Positions 31,105 to 40,897 of a DNA stretch of 64,000 bases are shown here, piece by piece. Source of the DNA: Pseudomonas sp. 2FG (lineage in GTDB: Bacteria > Pseudomonadota > Gammaproteobacteria > Pseudomonadales > Pseudomonadaceae); NCBI RefSeq assembly GCF_005502935.1, contig NZ_SCMP01000008.1, positions 62,001-126,000 on the forward strand, given 5' to 3'. A program made the position numbers and the translations under genes. How positions within the stretch are numbered: position 1 is the first letter of the stretch; every line of letters begins with the position of its first letter. Below the pieces are notes generated by a model. The model ran no database searches. It was given only the letters and a program-made list of their open reading frames with translations, and was not told where the DNA came from.

Positions 31105-33405
31105 TTACTGTTTGACCACATAGACCCTGTAGGTGAGTCCACCCTTGCCATCGCGTTCGATCTCGACCCCGTGGTTGTCGTGCTCGAAGCCGGGGAAGTG
31201 GCTGTCGAACAGTTCCATCGCCAACAGGTAGTCGACTATGGCCTGCTTGTCGGCCCCGGCCTTTTCCCCGGGCATCATCAGCGGGATACCCGGCGGATAG
31301 GGCACTATCTGCACGGCCACGGTACGCCCCTGCATGTCGCGCACGGCGATCTGCTCGATCTCGCCTTTCACCAGCCTGGCGAAGGTCGCCCGTGGCGAGG
31401 CCACGACGTCCGGCAACAGGCTGAAGGCGGCGTCCATGTTGTGCAGCAGCTGCGAGGCAAGCATGTCCTTGTGCATGGCTTCGGCCAGATCCTTGAGGCC
31501 CATGCCGGCGTAACGCTCGCCATGGCTGGCCACCAGATCGGGCATCACCAGTTCCAGCGAGGCATTGCTGTCATAGTGCTTCTTGAACTCCATCAGCCCG
31601 GCGACCAGCGAGCCCCATTTGCCCTTGGTCACCCCCAGGCTGAACAGCAGCAGGATGGAGTACGGCTCGGTCTTTTCGACCACTATGCCGCGGCTGGAGA
31701 GGAAGGACGACACCAGCGGCGCGGGAATTCCACTGTTCTCCATCTGCCCTTCCAGGGTCTGCCCCGGGGTCAGCACCGTGACCTTGATCGGGTCGAGCAT
31801 GCAGTAGTCGCTACCCAGGTCGCCGAAGCCATGCCAGCTGGCCGTCGGCTTGAGCACCCAGGCATCGCCATGGCGCAGGACTTGCGGATCGAGGTCGGCA
31901 AAGGGCACGCCGTTGACTTCGTCCGGCTGCCAGACGCCGAACCACCAGTCCTGCGGGTTGCGCTGACGCACCTCGTTGCCCAGCCGGACCATGGCCTGGC
32001 GGAAGGCGATGGCCTCGCCGATGGACTCGTCGGTGAGGTAGCCGCCGGCATCGTCCATCATCTTCGCCGAGACATCGGTGGAGGCGATGATGCTGTACTG
32101 CGGCGAAGTCGAGGTGTGCATCATGAAGGCTTCGTTGAACAGCGCCGGCTTGACCGGCACCTTGCCCGAACGGATGTGGATCATCGACGCCTGCGACAAC
32201 GCCGCCAGCAGCTTGTGGGTGGAGTGGGTGACGGTCACAGTGGCGTCGTCGGCATGCCGCTCGCCGCGGTGCATGCCGTAGCGCCCCTCGTACAGCGGGT
32301 TGAAGCGCGCATAGGCGTACCAGGCTTCGTCATAGTGGATGCGGTCGACGCTCTGGCTCAGCTCGCGGGTGGTGGTCTGCACGTTGTAGCAGAGGCCGTC
32401 GTAGGTCGAGTTGGTCAGCACCGCCAGCACCGGCAGCACCTGCTTGTTACTGACCAGCGGGCTGTCGGCGAGTTTCTGCGCCACCGCCTCGGGGGTCAGT
32501 TCGCTGCGCGGCACCGGGCCGATCAGGCCACGGGTGTTGCGCCGCGGGCGCAGGTACAGCGGCACCGCACCGGACATGTTCAGCGCATAGTTCAGCGACT
32601 TGTGGCAATTGCGGTCGACCAGCACGGAGTCGCCATCGGTCACCGCCGAGTGCAGGACTATCTCGTTGCTCGCCGAGCTGCCGCCCACCGAGAAGAAGGT
32701 GAAGTCGGCACCGAACACCCGGGCGGCGTACTTCTCCGCCTCGGCGATAGGCCCGGAGTGGTCGTTCAGCGAACCCAGCTCGCCGACCGACACGCTGAGG
32801 TCGGAGCGCAGCATCTGCTCACCGTAGAAGTCGAGGAAGCTGCGCCCCACCGCGGTCTTCATGAAGGCGGTGCCGCCGGTATGGCCGGGGGTGTGCCAGG
32901 AGTATTCGTGGGTGTCGGCGAAGTTGACCAGGGCGCCGAAGAACGGCGGCAGGATGCTGTCCAGGTAACGGCGGGCGGCGGCTTCGATGCGCCCGGCGAT
33001 GAATTCCGGGCTGTCTTCCGGCTGCCAGATAAAGCCATCGATGTTCTCGACGAACTCCAGCGGCACCCTGCTCTGGTGCGCCTGGCTCATGCCCAGCATG
33101 ATCGGCAGCTGGGCGGTGCGCCGGCGGATCAGCTGGATCAGTTGCAGCGCCTGCGCCAGGTTGTCTTCGCACAGGCCCCAGCCAAGGATCACACAGCAGT
33201 AGGCCGGGTCGGCGCGCATGGCGATTTCCGCGTCCGCCAGGGAGCCGACCAGCTCGACGTCGAGGTCATGGGCCTGCAATGCCTGACCGACTTCCTGGGC
33301 GCTGCGGAAAACGATGCTGTCCGGATGCTCCTGGGTATTGACCACGATCAGCACCGGGTAGCGCTGCGCCAGGGACGCCGGCAAGGGCACTTTCGCGTGA
33401 CTCAT
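31105..33405 (-). CDS. Orn/Lys/Arg decarboxylase, proximal copy
   Basis: This 766-residue PLP enzyme of the large fold-type-I decarboxylase family has an N-terminal wing domain (1–130), the PLP core with HYDEAWYAYARF and the Schiff-base Lys in THSTHKLLAALSQASMIHI, and a C-terminal domain with YPPGIPLMMPGE. Members remove CO2 from arginine, lysine or ornithine and consume a proton. The THSTHK context is shared by AdiA-type arginine decarboxylase and Pseudomonas LdcA lysine decarboxylase, so the substrate is open. AAGGAG precedes ATG 33405. It follows its paralogue by 79 bp and precedes potE by 79 bp. The similarity to the neighbour suggests an old duplication. Confidence 0.95.
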   Translation of the reverse strand: MSHAKVPLPASLAQRYPVLIVVNTQEHPDSIVFRSAQEVGQALQAHDLDVELVGSLADAEIAMRADPAYCCVILGWGLCEDNLAQALQLIQLIRRRTAQLPIMLGMSQAHQSRVPLEFVENIDGFIWQPEDSPEFIAGRIEAAARRYLDSILPPFFGALVNFADTHEYSWHTPGHTGGTAFMKTAVGRSFLDFYGEQMLRSDLSVSVGELGSLNDHSGPIAEAEKYAARVFGADFTFFSVGGSSASNEIVLHSAVTDGDSVLVDRNCHKSLNYALNMSGAVPLYLRPRRNTRGLIGPVPRSELTPEAVAQKLADSPLVSNKQVLPVLAVLTNSTYDGLCYNVQTTTRELSQSVDRIHYDEAWYAYARFNPLYEGRYGMHRGERHADDATVTVTHSTHKLLAALSQASMIHIRSGKVPVKPALFNEAFMMHTSTSPQYSIIASTDVSAKMMDDAGGYLTDESIGEAIAFRQAMVRLGNEVRQRNPQDWWFGVWQPDEVNGVPFADLDPQVLRHGDAWVLKPTASWHGFGDLGSDYCMLDPIKVTVLTPGQTLEGQMENSGIPAPLVSSFLSSRGIVVEKTEPYSILLLFSLGVTKGKWGSLVAGLMEFKKHYDSNASLELVMPDLVASHGERYAGMGLKDLAEAMHKDMLASQLLHNMDAAFSLLPDVVASPRATFARLVKGEIEQIAVRDMQGRTVAVQIVPYPPGIPLMMPGEKAGADKQAIVDYLLAMELFDSHFPGFEHDNHGVEIERDGKGGLTYRVYVVKQ

Positions 33406-33484
33406 GGCTAACTCCTTGTAATGAATCGACTGTGGCGTTCGCCTGGACGGGGCGTGGCACGCGCCATGCCCCGCCAGCGCGTCC

Positions 33485-35788
33485 TTATTTCAGGCACCAG
33501 AAGTGGTAATCGCCGTCCTTGTGTACGGTGCCCTCCACTTCCTTCTCGAAGCCGGGGAAGTGGTTGCCCCAGTCCTGCAGGGCCTGGATGTAACTGATCC
33601 AGGGGCCGTCCAGCGGGCCGAGGTTCTCGCCTGGCATGACGATCGGGATGCCCGGCGGATAGGGCATGATGCCGACCCCGGTGACCCGGTTAGCCGCCTG
33701 CTTGAGCGGCAGCAGCTCCACCTCGCCGGCCTGCAGGGCCTGAAAGGCCGCGCGCGGGGTCTTCTCGATCAGCGGCAGGTTGCCGAAGGCCTCGGCCTGC
33801 AGGGCGTCCATGCGGCTGCTGCGCATGTACTCGAACATCTCGCGGCTGAGGTCGCGCAGGCCCAGGCCGCGATAGCGCTCGGGCGCCTGGGCCAGCAGGT
33901 CAGGCAGCACCCGCTGCAGCGGCGTGTTGCTGTCGTAGTGGCGCTTGAAGGCCAGCAGCACGTTGATCAGCGTGCCCCACTTGCCCTTGGTCACGCCGAT
34001 GCTGAACAGGCACAGCACCATGAAATCGGTGATGCGCGACGGCACTATGTTGTTGCGGTAGAGGAAGGCGCCGAGGATGGGCGCGGGAATACCCTCCTGC
34101 TGCAGATGACCGTCGGCGCCCATGCCCGGCACCATGATGCCGACCTTGATCGGGTCGAGCATGCACCAGCCTTGTTCCAGGCCGGCGAAGCCGTGCCACT
34201 CAGCACCCGGCTCCAGTTCCCAGCAGGCGGGATCGGCGGTCAGCTGCTCGGCGTCGGCGTCGGCGAAATCGACCGACTTGCCGCTCTTGGCATCCTGCAC
34301 CTGGGGGGCGTTCCAGGGCTGGAAGAACCAGTCGCCGCGGCTGGCGAATTCGCGGTGGGTGCGGGCCAGGGCCTGACGGAAGTCCACGGCCTCGCGCAGG
34401 GCGTCCTGGGTCAGGCTGTAGCCGCCGTTGCCGTCCATCATCGCCGCGCCCACCTCGTTGGAGGCGAACAGCGCATAGAGCGGCGAGGTGCTGGCCTGGA
34501 TCACGAAGGATTCGTTGAAACGGCTGTGCTCGACCGGGTTGCGGCCGTTGCGAATATGGATAAACGAGGACTGCGACAGCGCCGCCAGCAGCTTGTGGGT
34601 GGAGTGGGTGGCGAACACCGTGGGCGCGTCGCTCTTGTGCTCGGCCGGGTCGCCACGCATGGCGAAGCGCCCGCGGTACAGCGGGTTGAAGCGCGCGTAG
34701 CCGTACCAGGCCTCATCGAAGTGGATGCGCTCGCTGCTCTGCGCCAGCAGGCCTTCGGCGCGCTCGGCATGCAGGCACATGCCGTCATAGGTGCAGTTGG
34801 TCACCACCGCGTAGACCGCCTTGTCGCCCTTGGCCTGAGCGCGCAATGGGTGACTGGCGATGGCCGCGGCGATGCGCTGCTTATCGAATTGCGCCGGCAG
34901 CAGCGGGCCGATGATGCCGTAACGGTTGCGCGTCGGCGTCATGTACAGCGGCAGGCCGCCGGTCAGCACCAGGCCCTGCTCGATGGACTTGTGGCAGTTG
35001 CGGTCGCACAGGGCGTACTGATTCTCGCCGACGCAGGCCATGAAGATGGCGCGATTGGAGCCGGAAGTGCCGTTGAGCACCGAGTAGGACGCATGGGAGC
35101 CGAAGATCCGCGACACATAGGCCTCGGACTCGCCGACCGGGCCGCTGTGGTCGAGCACCGAGCCGAGGTTGCCGCGCTCGATGCCGCTGTCGGCGCGGAA
35201 CAGATTTTCGCCGAAGAAATCGAAGAACACCCGGCCCGCCGGCGACTTGGTGAAGGCGATCCCGCCCTGGTGCCCCGGCGCGGCCCAGGAGTGTTCGTCT
35301 TTCATCGTGTAGCGCAACAGCGCATCGGTGAAGGGCGGCAGCAGGTGCTCCAGGTAACGGTTGACCGCCGCGATGACCCGCCCGGCGATGAATGGCGCGG
35401 TGTCCTCGAGCATCCAGACGAACTCGTCGGCCAGCCCCATGGCTTCGACCGTGATGCTTTTCTTGGCATTGCGGTCGGCCATTAGGAACACCGGCACATG
35501 CTCGTTGCGCTGACGGATGGTGCGCAGCAGGTCCAGGGCCTGGGCATGGGTGGCGGCATCGTTCTTGCCGAGGGTCCAGTCGACGCAGATGCAGTGCAGG
35601 GCGGCATCGGCGATCACCGAGGCCAGGCCATCCTCGTAGGAGGTGGCCTTGACCAGTTCGGCATTGCGGTTGCTGAACTCTTCCACCAGCTCGTTCAGCA
35701 CCCTGCCACGCACACTGGCCGGGCTGCCGAGGTCATCGTCGACCATCAGCACGCGCATCTTCAGTGGTTTGTTGGTTCGCCCAATCAT
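33485..35788 (-). CDS. Orn/Lys/Arg decarboxylase, distal paralogue and first gene of the operon
   Basis: A 767-residue relative of the next gene, divergent overall but alike at key sites. The wing domain looks like a receiver (MRVLMVDDDLG, ICVDWTLG); the core has HFDEAWYGYARF and the Schiff-base Lys in THSTHKLLAALSQSSFIHI; YPPGIPIVMPGE lies near the end. ATG 35788 is chosen over a 46-codon upstream extension because GGGAGG lies nine bases before it. It is the first gene after a 349-bp upstream region with a near-consensus Anr/FNR site. The two copies could differ in substrate or pH range, or form mixed oligomers. Confidence 0.93.
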   Translation of the reverse strand: MIGRTNKPLKMRVLMVDDDLGSPASVRGRVLNELVEEFSNRNAELVKATSYEDGLASVIADAALHCICVDWTLGKNDAATHAQALDLLRTIRQRNEHVPVFLMADRNAKKSITVEAMGLADEFVWMLEDTAPFIAGRVIAAVNRYLEHLLPPFTDALLRYTMKDEHSWAAPGHQGGIAFTKSPAGRVFFDFFGENLFRADSGIERGNLGSVLDHSGPVGESEAYVSRIFGSHASYSVLNGTSGSNRAIFMACVGENQYALCDRNCHKSIEQGLVLTGGLPLYMTPTRNRYGIIGPLLPAQFDKQRIAAAIASHPLRAQAKGDKAVYAVVTNCTYDGMCLHAERAEGLLAQSSERIHFDEAWYGYARFNPLYRGRFAMRGDPAEHKSDAPTVFATHSTHKLLAALSQSSFIHIRNGRNPVEHSRFNESFVIQASTSPLYALFASNEVGAAMMDGNGGYSLTQDALREAVDFRQALARTHREFASRGDWFFQPWNAPQVQDAKSGKSVDFADADAEQLTADPACWELEPGAEWHGFAGLEQGWCMLDPIKVGIMVPGMGADGHLQQEGIPAPILGAFLYRNNIVPSRITDFMVLCLFSIGVTKGKWGTLINVLLAFKRHYDSNTPLQRVLPDLLAQAPERYRGLGLRDLSREMFEYMRSSRMDALQAEAFGNLPLIEKTPRAAFQALQAGEVELLPLKQAANRVTGVGIMPYPPGIPIVMPGENLGPLDGPWISYIQALQDWGNHFPGFEKEVEGTVHKDGDYHFWCLK

Positions 35789-36092
35789 GAAACCCTGCCT
35801 CCCTTTGCCGGAAACGCGGTATGACTGCCAGTCTGGCAGCCATTCAGGTGACTGGATGGTGAAACGCGGCAGCTGCCACCGCGGCCTGGGCCATGACGCG
35901 TCACTGCAGGCCAGGCACGAGGGCACTCTGTTCGCGCTGACGAAATTCCTGCTGATCTAGATCAAAAGACTAGCAAGGTTTTCCCGCCACGCTGTTTCTT
36001 GACCTGTCAAATACTTTTCGCTTCTGCCTGGTCGTCTTAGACCGACTCCAGCGCTGCAGTCCAGGGCCGTTGAAAGCCGATAAAGAGGGCCA
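35789..36092. promoter_or_regulatory. Upstream region of the decarboxylase operon
   Basis: About 300 bp without a gene separate the decarboxylase operon from the gcvP terminator. It contains an Anr/FNR-like site at 35952–35965 and a perfect TTGACCTGTCAA palindrome at 35999–36010, whose minus-strand half TTGACA could also serve as a -35 box. No -10 box is convincing. These are the best candidates for operon control. Confidence 0.5.
35952..35965 (-). promoter_or_regulatory. Candidate Anr/FNR box upstream of the decarboxylases
   Basis: On the minus strand this reads TTGATCTAGATCAG, matching TTGAT-N4-ATCAA at nine of ten fixed positions. Anr is the FNR-type oxygen regulator of Pseudomonas. The site is 164–177 bp before the decarboxylase start codon; activation would place transcription start near 35917, but no clear -10 box is visible there. 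Confidence 0.5.
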
Positions 36093-36120
36093 AAAAAAAC
36101 CGCCCGAAGGCGGCTTTTTC
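36093..36120 (-). terminator. Rho-independent terminator after gcvP
   Basis: On the minus strand GAAAAAGCCGCC, a TTCG tetraloop, then GGCGGTTTTTTTT forms a stable stem with a long T run, 18–45 bp past the gcvP stop. It ends the glycine-cleavage transcript before the decarboxylase operon. Confidence 0.92.
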
Positions 36121-36137
36121 ACAGGTCCGACAACGTC

Positions 36138-39014
36138 TTACTCGCGGTAATCGTCCACCGGCACGCAGGCGCAGAACAGGTTGCGGTCGCCGTAGACGTT
36201 GTCCACCCGGTTCACCGTCGGCCAGTACTTGTGCGCCCGGGTGTGGGCGGAGGGGGTGACCGCCTGCTCGATGCTGTAGGGCCGCTCCCAGATGCCGATG
36301 ACATCGGCCAGGGTGTGCGGTGCACGCTTGAGCGGGTTGTCCTCGGCCGGCCAGTCGCCGCTTTGCACCTTGCCGATCTCCGCACGGATGCTCAGCATCG
36401 CCTCGATAAAGCGATCCAGCTCGTGCTTGGACTCGCTCTCGGTCGGCTCGATCATCAGCGTGCCCGGCACCGGGAAGGACATGGTCGGCGCATGGAAGCC
36501 GTAGTCCATCAGACGCTTGGCCACGTCTTCCTCGCTGATCCCGGTTTCCGCCTTGAGCGGGCGCAGGTCCAGGATGCACTCATGGGCGACCCGGCCATTG
36601 CGACCGCTGAAGAGGATCGGGAAGGCGCCGCCCAGCTGGCTCGCCAAGTAGTTGGCTCCGAGTATCGCCACTTCGGTGGCATCGGCCAGTTGCGGGCCCA
36701 TCATGGCGATGTACATCCAGCTGATCGGCAGGATGCTCGCGCTGCCCCAAGGCGCCGCGCTGACCGCACCGTTCTCTGGGTTCGGGCCTTCCAGCTGGAT
36801 GACCGGGTGATTGGCGACGAACGGCGCCAGATGCGCGCGCACGCCAATCGGGCCCATGCCCGGGCCTCCACCGCCGTGGGGGATGCAGAAGGTCTTGTGC
36901 AGGTTCATGTGCGACACGTCGGCGCCGATGTCCGCCGGACGCGCCAGGCCCACTTGCGCATTCAGATTCGCGCCATCCATATAGACCTGGCCGCCGTGGG
37001 CGTGGATCACCTCGCAGATTTCGCGGATGCCTTCCTCGTACACGCCGTGGGTCGAGGGGTAAGTCGCCATCAGGCAGGCCAACTGCTCGCCGGCTTCGGC
37101 GGCCTTGCGCTTGAGGTCTTCCAGATCGACGTTGCCGTCTTTGTCACACTCGACTATCTGCACGCGCATGCTCGCCATCTGCGCCGAGGCCGGGTTGGTG
37201 CCGTGCGCCGAAGCCGGGATCAGGCAGATATTGCGATGCGCATCGCCACGGCTCTCGTGGTATTTGCGGATCGCCAGCAGGCCGGCATATTCGCCCTGGG
37301 CGCCGGAGTTGGGCTGCATGCAGATGGCGTCGAAACCGGTGATGGCGCGCAGCCAGGCGTCCAGCTCGTCGATCATCAGCTTGTAACCGCTCGCCTGCTC
37401 CAACGGCACGAAGGGGTGCAGGTTGGCGAATTGCGGCCAGGTGATCGGGATCATCTCGCTGGTGGCATTCAGCTTCATGGTGCAGGAGCCGAGCGGGATC
37501 ATCGACTGGTTGAGCGCCAGGTCTTTGTTCTCCAGCTGCTTGAGGTAACGCAGCATCTCGGTTTCGCTGTGGTGGGTGTTGAACACCGGGTGGCTCAGGT
37601 AGCTGCTGCTGCGCTGTAGTGCCTGGGGAATACCGGAGGGCACGGCCGTGGCGTCCAACTCGGCGACGTCGAGACCGTGGCCGGCACCGAGGAACAGGTC
37701 GAACAAGCGCGCAACCGTCTGCGCGTTGCAGGTCTCGTCCAGGCTCAGGCCGATGTGGCCACGACCGAGGATGCGCAGGTTGATCTGCGCGGCCCTGGCG
37801 CTTTCGAGGATCGCCGTCTGGCTGCCACCGACGTTCAGGGTCAGGGTATCGAAGAACTGCCCGTTGACCCGCTGCAGGCCTTTGCGCTCCAGGCCGGCGG
37901 CCAGGATCGAGGTCAGCCGATGGACGCGCTGGGCGATGTGTTTCAGGCCTTGCGGCCCGTGGTAGACCGCATAGAAGCTGGCGATGTTGGCCAGCAAGAC
38001 CTGGGCGGTACAGATGTTCGAGTTGGCCTTCTCGCGGCGGATATGTTGCTCGCGGGTCTGCAGGGCCATGCGCAGCGCGACGTTGCCGCGCGCGTCTTTC
38101 GACACGCCGATGATGCGCCCGGGAATCGCCCGCTTGAATTCGTCACGGGTGGCGAAGTACGCCGCGTGCGGGCCACCGTAGCCCATCGGCACGCCGAAGC
38201 GCTGCGCCGAGCCGAACACCACGTCGGCACCCAGCTCACCCGGCGGGGTCAGCAGCAGCAGGCTCAGCAGGTCGGCGGAGACGCAGGCCAGGGCCTGTTG
38301 CGCGTGTAGTTGCTCGATCAGCGGGCGCAGGTCACGGATCTCGCCGTGGGTGTCCGGGTACTGCAACAGGCCGCCAAACACTTGATGCTCGCCGAGGCTC
38401 TCGACGGGCGCCACCACCAGGTCGAAGCCAAAGGCTTCGGCACGGGTTTGCACCACGGAAATGATCTGCGGATGGCAGTTCTCGTCGACGAAGAACAGGT
38501 TGCTTTTGCTCTTCGCCACGCGCTTGGCCAACGCCATGGCCTCGGCGGCGGCGGTCGCCTCATCCAGCAAGGAGGCGCTGGCCAGATCCAGACCGGTCAG
38601 GTCGATGGTCAACTGCTGGAAGTTCAGCAGCGCTTCCAGACGCCCCTGGGCGATCTCCGGCTGATACGGCGTGTAGGCGGTGTACCAGCCCGGATTTTCC
38701 AGCACGTTGCGCAGAATCACCGTCGGCGTCAGCGTGCCGTGGTAGCCCATGCCGATCAAACTGGTCCAGACCTGATTCTGCTCGGCGTAACCGCGCAATT
38801 TGGCCAGCGCCGCCTCTTCGTCCAGCGCCGCCGGCAGCTCCAACGGGCGATTCAGGCGAATCGCCGGCGGCACCGTCTGCTCGATCAGTTCGGCGCGGCT
38901 GCCGAGGCCGAGCGCCTCGAGCATGGCCTGCTGTTCATTGGCGTCGGGGCCGAGGTGGCGACGCAGAAAAGCATCGGACTGCTGGAGCTGAGCAAGGCTG
39001 GGCGTTTGGGACAT
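36138..39014 (-). CDS. gcvP: Glycine dehydrogenase (P protein of the glycine cleavage system)
   Basis: GcvP decarboxylates glycine with PLP and passes the aminomethyl group to the lipoyl arm of GcvH. The 958-residue length is normal. It has two homologous halves; the PLP lysine is in [19 protein letters not shown] (about residue 707). I chose ATG 39014 ([12 protein letters not shown]); the frame's first possible start is a TTG eight codons earlier with no better ribosome-binding site. It is the last gene of gcvT–gcvH–gcvP, 77 bp after gcvH, and is followed by a strong terminator. Confidence 0.97.
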   Translation of the reverse strand: MSQTPSLAQLQQSDAFLRRHLGPDANEQQAMLEALGLGSRAELIEQTVPPAIRLNRPLELPAALDEEAALAKLRGYAEQNQVWTSLIGMGYHGTLTPTVILRNVLENPGWYTAYTPYQPEIAQGRLEALLNFQQLTIDLTGLDLASASLLDEATAAAEAMALAKRVAKSKSNLFFVDENCHPQIISVVQTRAEAFGFDLVVAPVESLGEHQVFGGLLQYPDTHGEIRDLRPLIEQLHAQQALACVSADLLSLLLLTPPGELGADVVFGSAQRFGVPMGYGGPHAAYFATRDEFKRAIPGRIIGVSKDARGNVALRMALQTREQHIRREKANSNICTAQVLLANIASFYAVYHGPQGLKHIAQRVHRLTSILAAGLERKGLQRVNGQFFDTLTLNVGGSQTAILESARAAQINLRILGRGHIGLSLDETCNAQTVARLFDLFLGAGHGLDVAELDATAVPSGIPQALQRSSSYLSHPVFNTHHSETEMLRYLKQLENKDLALNQSMIPLGSCTMKLNATSEMIPITWPQFANLHPFVPLEQASGYKLMIDELDAWLRAITGFDAICMQPNSGAQGEYAGLLAIRKYHESRGDAHRNICLIPASAHGTNPASAQMASMRVQIVECDKDGNVDLEDLKRKAAEAGEQLACLMATYPSTHGVYEEGIREICEVIHAHGGQVYMDGANLNAQVGLARPADIGADVSHMNLHKTFCIPHGGGGPGMGPIGVRAHLAPFVANHPVIQLEGPNPENGAVSAAPWGSASILPISWMYIAMMGPQLADATEVAILGANYLASQLGGAFPILFSGRNGRVAHECILDLRPLKAETGISEEDVAKRLMDYGFHAPTMSFPVPGTLMIEPTESESKHELDRFIEAMLSIRAEIGKVQSGDWPAEDNPLKRAPHTLADVIGIWERPYSIEQAVTPSAHTRAHKYWPTVNRVDNVYGDRNLFCACVPVDDYRE

Positions 39015-39091
39015 GGTTTGACTCTCAGAAAAAGACAAAGCCTCGATTCGCAGTCCGTGTGAATCGAGGCTTTGCTAAGGATAGCTAGTTA

Positions 39092-39481
39092 TTAAGCGTC
39101 GGCGTCGCAGGCGGCTTGGTAACCCGCCGCATCCAGCAGCTTGTCCAGCTCCGCAGCATTGCTCGGCTGCAACTTGTAGAACCAGCTGCCATAGGGGTCG
39201 CTGTTGACGTTCTCAGGCGAGTCGGTCAGCGCCTCGTTGATGGCGATGACTTCACCGCTGATCGGCGAATAGATGTCCGAGGCGGCTTTTACCGACTCCA
39301 CCACACCGGCTTCCTGGCCTGCCGCCAGTTGCTTGCCCAGCTCCGGCAACTCAACGAACACCACGTCACCCAGGGCCTCCTGAGCGTGATCGGAAATGCC
39401 CACGGTCACGCTGCCATCGGCTTCCAGGCGCGCCCATTCGTGGCTGGCGGCGTAACGCAGTTCGCTGGGGATATTGCTCAT
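39092..39481 (-). CDS. gcvH: Glycine cleavage H protein
   Basis: The 129-residue lipoyl carrier shuttles the aminomethyl group from GcvP to GcvT. The lipoylated lysine is in [13 protein letters not shown] (about residue 64), and the N-terminal [11 protein letters not shown] matches the family. GAGGACACC precedes the start. It is separated from gcvT by about 150 bp containing a long imperfect hairpin, wider than usual for this operon. Confidence 0.97.
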   Translation of the reverse strand: MSNIPSELRYAASHEWARLEADGSVTVGISDHAQEALGDVVFVELPELGKQLAAGQEAGVVESVKAASDIYSPISGEVIAINEALTDSPENVNSDPYGSWFYKLQPSNAAELDKLLDAAGYQAACDADA

Positions 39482-39561
39482 GTCGGTGTCCTCAAAGACT
39501 GGGAGGCGGATGGCCCGCCTAGAAAATTTAGCAGGTTGTTAGAACCGGCCCGAAAATTACC

Positions 39562-39632
39562 ACGCGCGCTCCGGCGGCGTTGCGAACCCCATGGCTATGG
39601 GGCCTGCGGCTCGCCCGCCAGGAGCGCACGCG
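39562..39632. repeat. Long imperfect hairpin between gcvT and gcvH
   Basis: CGCGCGCTCCGGCGGCG pairs with CGCCCGCCAGGAGCGCACGCG, enclosing an inner CCCCAT-GGCT-ATGGGG hairpin. It begins three bases downstream of the gcvT stop in the direction of transcription. No T run follows, so it is unlikely to be a full terminator; it may shield the gcvT mRNA end or set the ratio of GcvT to GcvHP. Confidence 0.6.
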
Positions 39633-39634
39633 GT

Positions 39635-40717
39635 TCAGATCAAGGCCTTGCCGTGGCGCACGAAATTCGGCCGAACCACGCGCACGGGGTACCATTTGCC
39701 ACGAATTTCCACCTCGGCGCGCTCGCCAGTCGCCGCCGGCACGCGGGCCAAGGCAATCGACTTACCGAGCGTCGGGGAGAAGCTGCCGCTGGTGATTTCA
39801 CCTTCGCCGACGCCTTCGACCCGCACCACTTGGTGCGCCCGCAACACGCCGCGCTCTTCCAGCACCAGGCCGACCAGTTTCGGCTGATTGCCGGCGCTGT
39901 GTTGCGCCTCCAGCACCTTACGACCGACGAAGCCACGCGCCGGCGGCTCCCAGGCGATGGTCCAGGCCATGTTGGCGGCCAACGGCGAGACCTCTTCGCT
40001 CATGTCCTGGCCATAGAGGTTCATCCCGGCTTCCAGGCGCAGGGTGTCGCGCGCGCCCAGGCCGATCGGAGCGATGCCGGCGCCGACCAGTTCACTGAAA
40101 AAGCTTGGCGCCTGCTCGGCCGGCAGCATGATTTCCAGACCGTCTTCGCCGGTGTAGCCGGTGCGTGCGATAAACCAGTCGCCTGCCGGGAAACCCTGGA
40201 ACGGCTTGAGTGCGCCGATCAACTCGGCGCGCGCCACGGAGACCAGCTCGGCGGCCTTCGCCCGGGCCTGCGGGCCCTGAATGGCGAGCATCGCCAGCTC
40301 GGCGCGTTCCTGCAGTTCGACGGCGAAACCGGCGGTCTGCGCCTGCATCCAGGCCAGGTCCTTGTCCCGGGTGGCGGCGTTGACCACCACGCGGTAGCCC
40401 TCGCTGGTGAGGTAGACGATCAGGTCGTCGATCACCCCGCCCTGCTCATTGAGCATGCCGCTGTAGAGGGCCTTGCCCAATTCCTGCAAACGCTCGATGT
40501 CATTGGCCAGCAGGTGCTGGAGATAGGCCTTGGCCTGTGCGCCGGTGACATCGACCACTGTCATGTGCGACACATCGAAGACCCCGCAATCGCGACGCAC
40601 CTGATGGTGCTCCTCGACTTGCGAGCCGTAGTGCAGCGGCATATCCCAACCGCCGAAATCGACCATCTTGGCACCCAGGGCAAGGTGCTGATCATAGAGG
40701 GGCGTGCGCTGTCCCAT
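39635..40717 (-). CDS. gcvT: Aminomethyltransferase (T protein of the glycine cleavage system)
   Basis: GcvT moves the one-carbon unit from the H-protein lipoyl arm to tetrahydrofolate, giving 5,10-methylene-THF and ammonia. The 360 residues show the family start [11 protein letters not shown], the catalytic Asp region [12 protein letters not shown], and [10 protein letters not shown] chose ATG 40717, preceded by GGAAGGAGAAA; an open extension of 23 codons upstream looks non-coding. It is the first gene of the gcv operon. No glycine riboswitch-like paired aptamer was recognised in the 180 bp before it. Confidence 0.96.
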   Translation of the reverse strand: MGQRTPLYDQHLALGAKMVDFGGWDMPLHYGSQVEEHHQVRRDCGVFDVSHMTVVDVTGAQAKAYLQHLLANDIERLQELGKALYSGMLNEQGGVIDDLIVYLTSEGYRVVVNAATRDKDLAWMQAQTAGFAVELQERAELAMLAIQGPQARAKAAELVSVARAELIGALKPFQGFPAGDWFIARTGYTGEDGLEIMLPAEQAPSFFSELVGAGIAPIGLGARDTLRLEAGMNLYGQDMSEEVSPLAANMAWTIAWEPPARGFVGRKVLEAQHSAGNQPKLVGLVLEERGVLRAHQVVRVEGVGEGEITSGSFSPTLGKSIALARVPAATGERAEVEIRGKWYPVRVVRPNFVRHGKALI

Positions 40718-40897
40718 GGGTTTCTCCTTCCGGGCTTGGCGAAGATGCGGACAGGCACTGAAACGCGGCTGCGCTTGCACAAACAAGACACTGGCGACGA
40801 CGGATCAGCTGCCCGGTCTGAATGACGGGCCACATCGAATGGCGCGCATTGTAGCCGCAAGACTGGCGGCTGGACACCTCGGCCGACTGCCGCTCGG

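Noticed and set aside
40718..40897. Possible glycine riboswitch before gcvT
   Set aside because: No paired aptamer-like conserved core could be recognised in the 180-bp gap.
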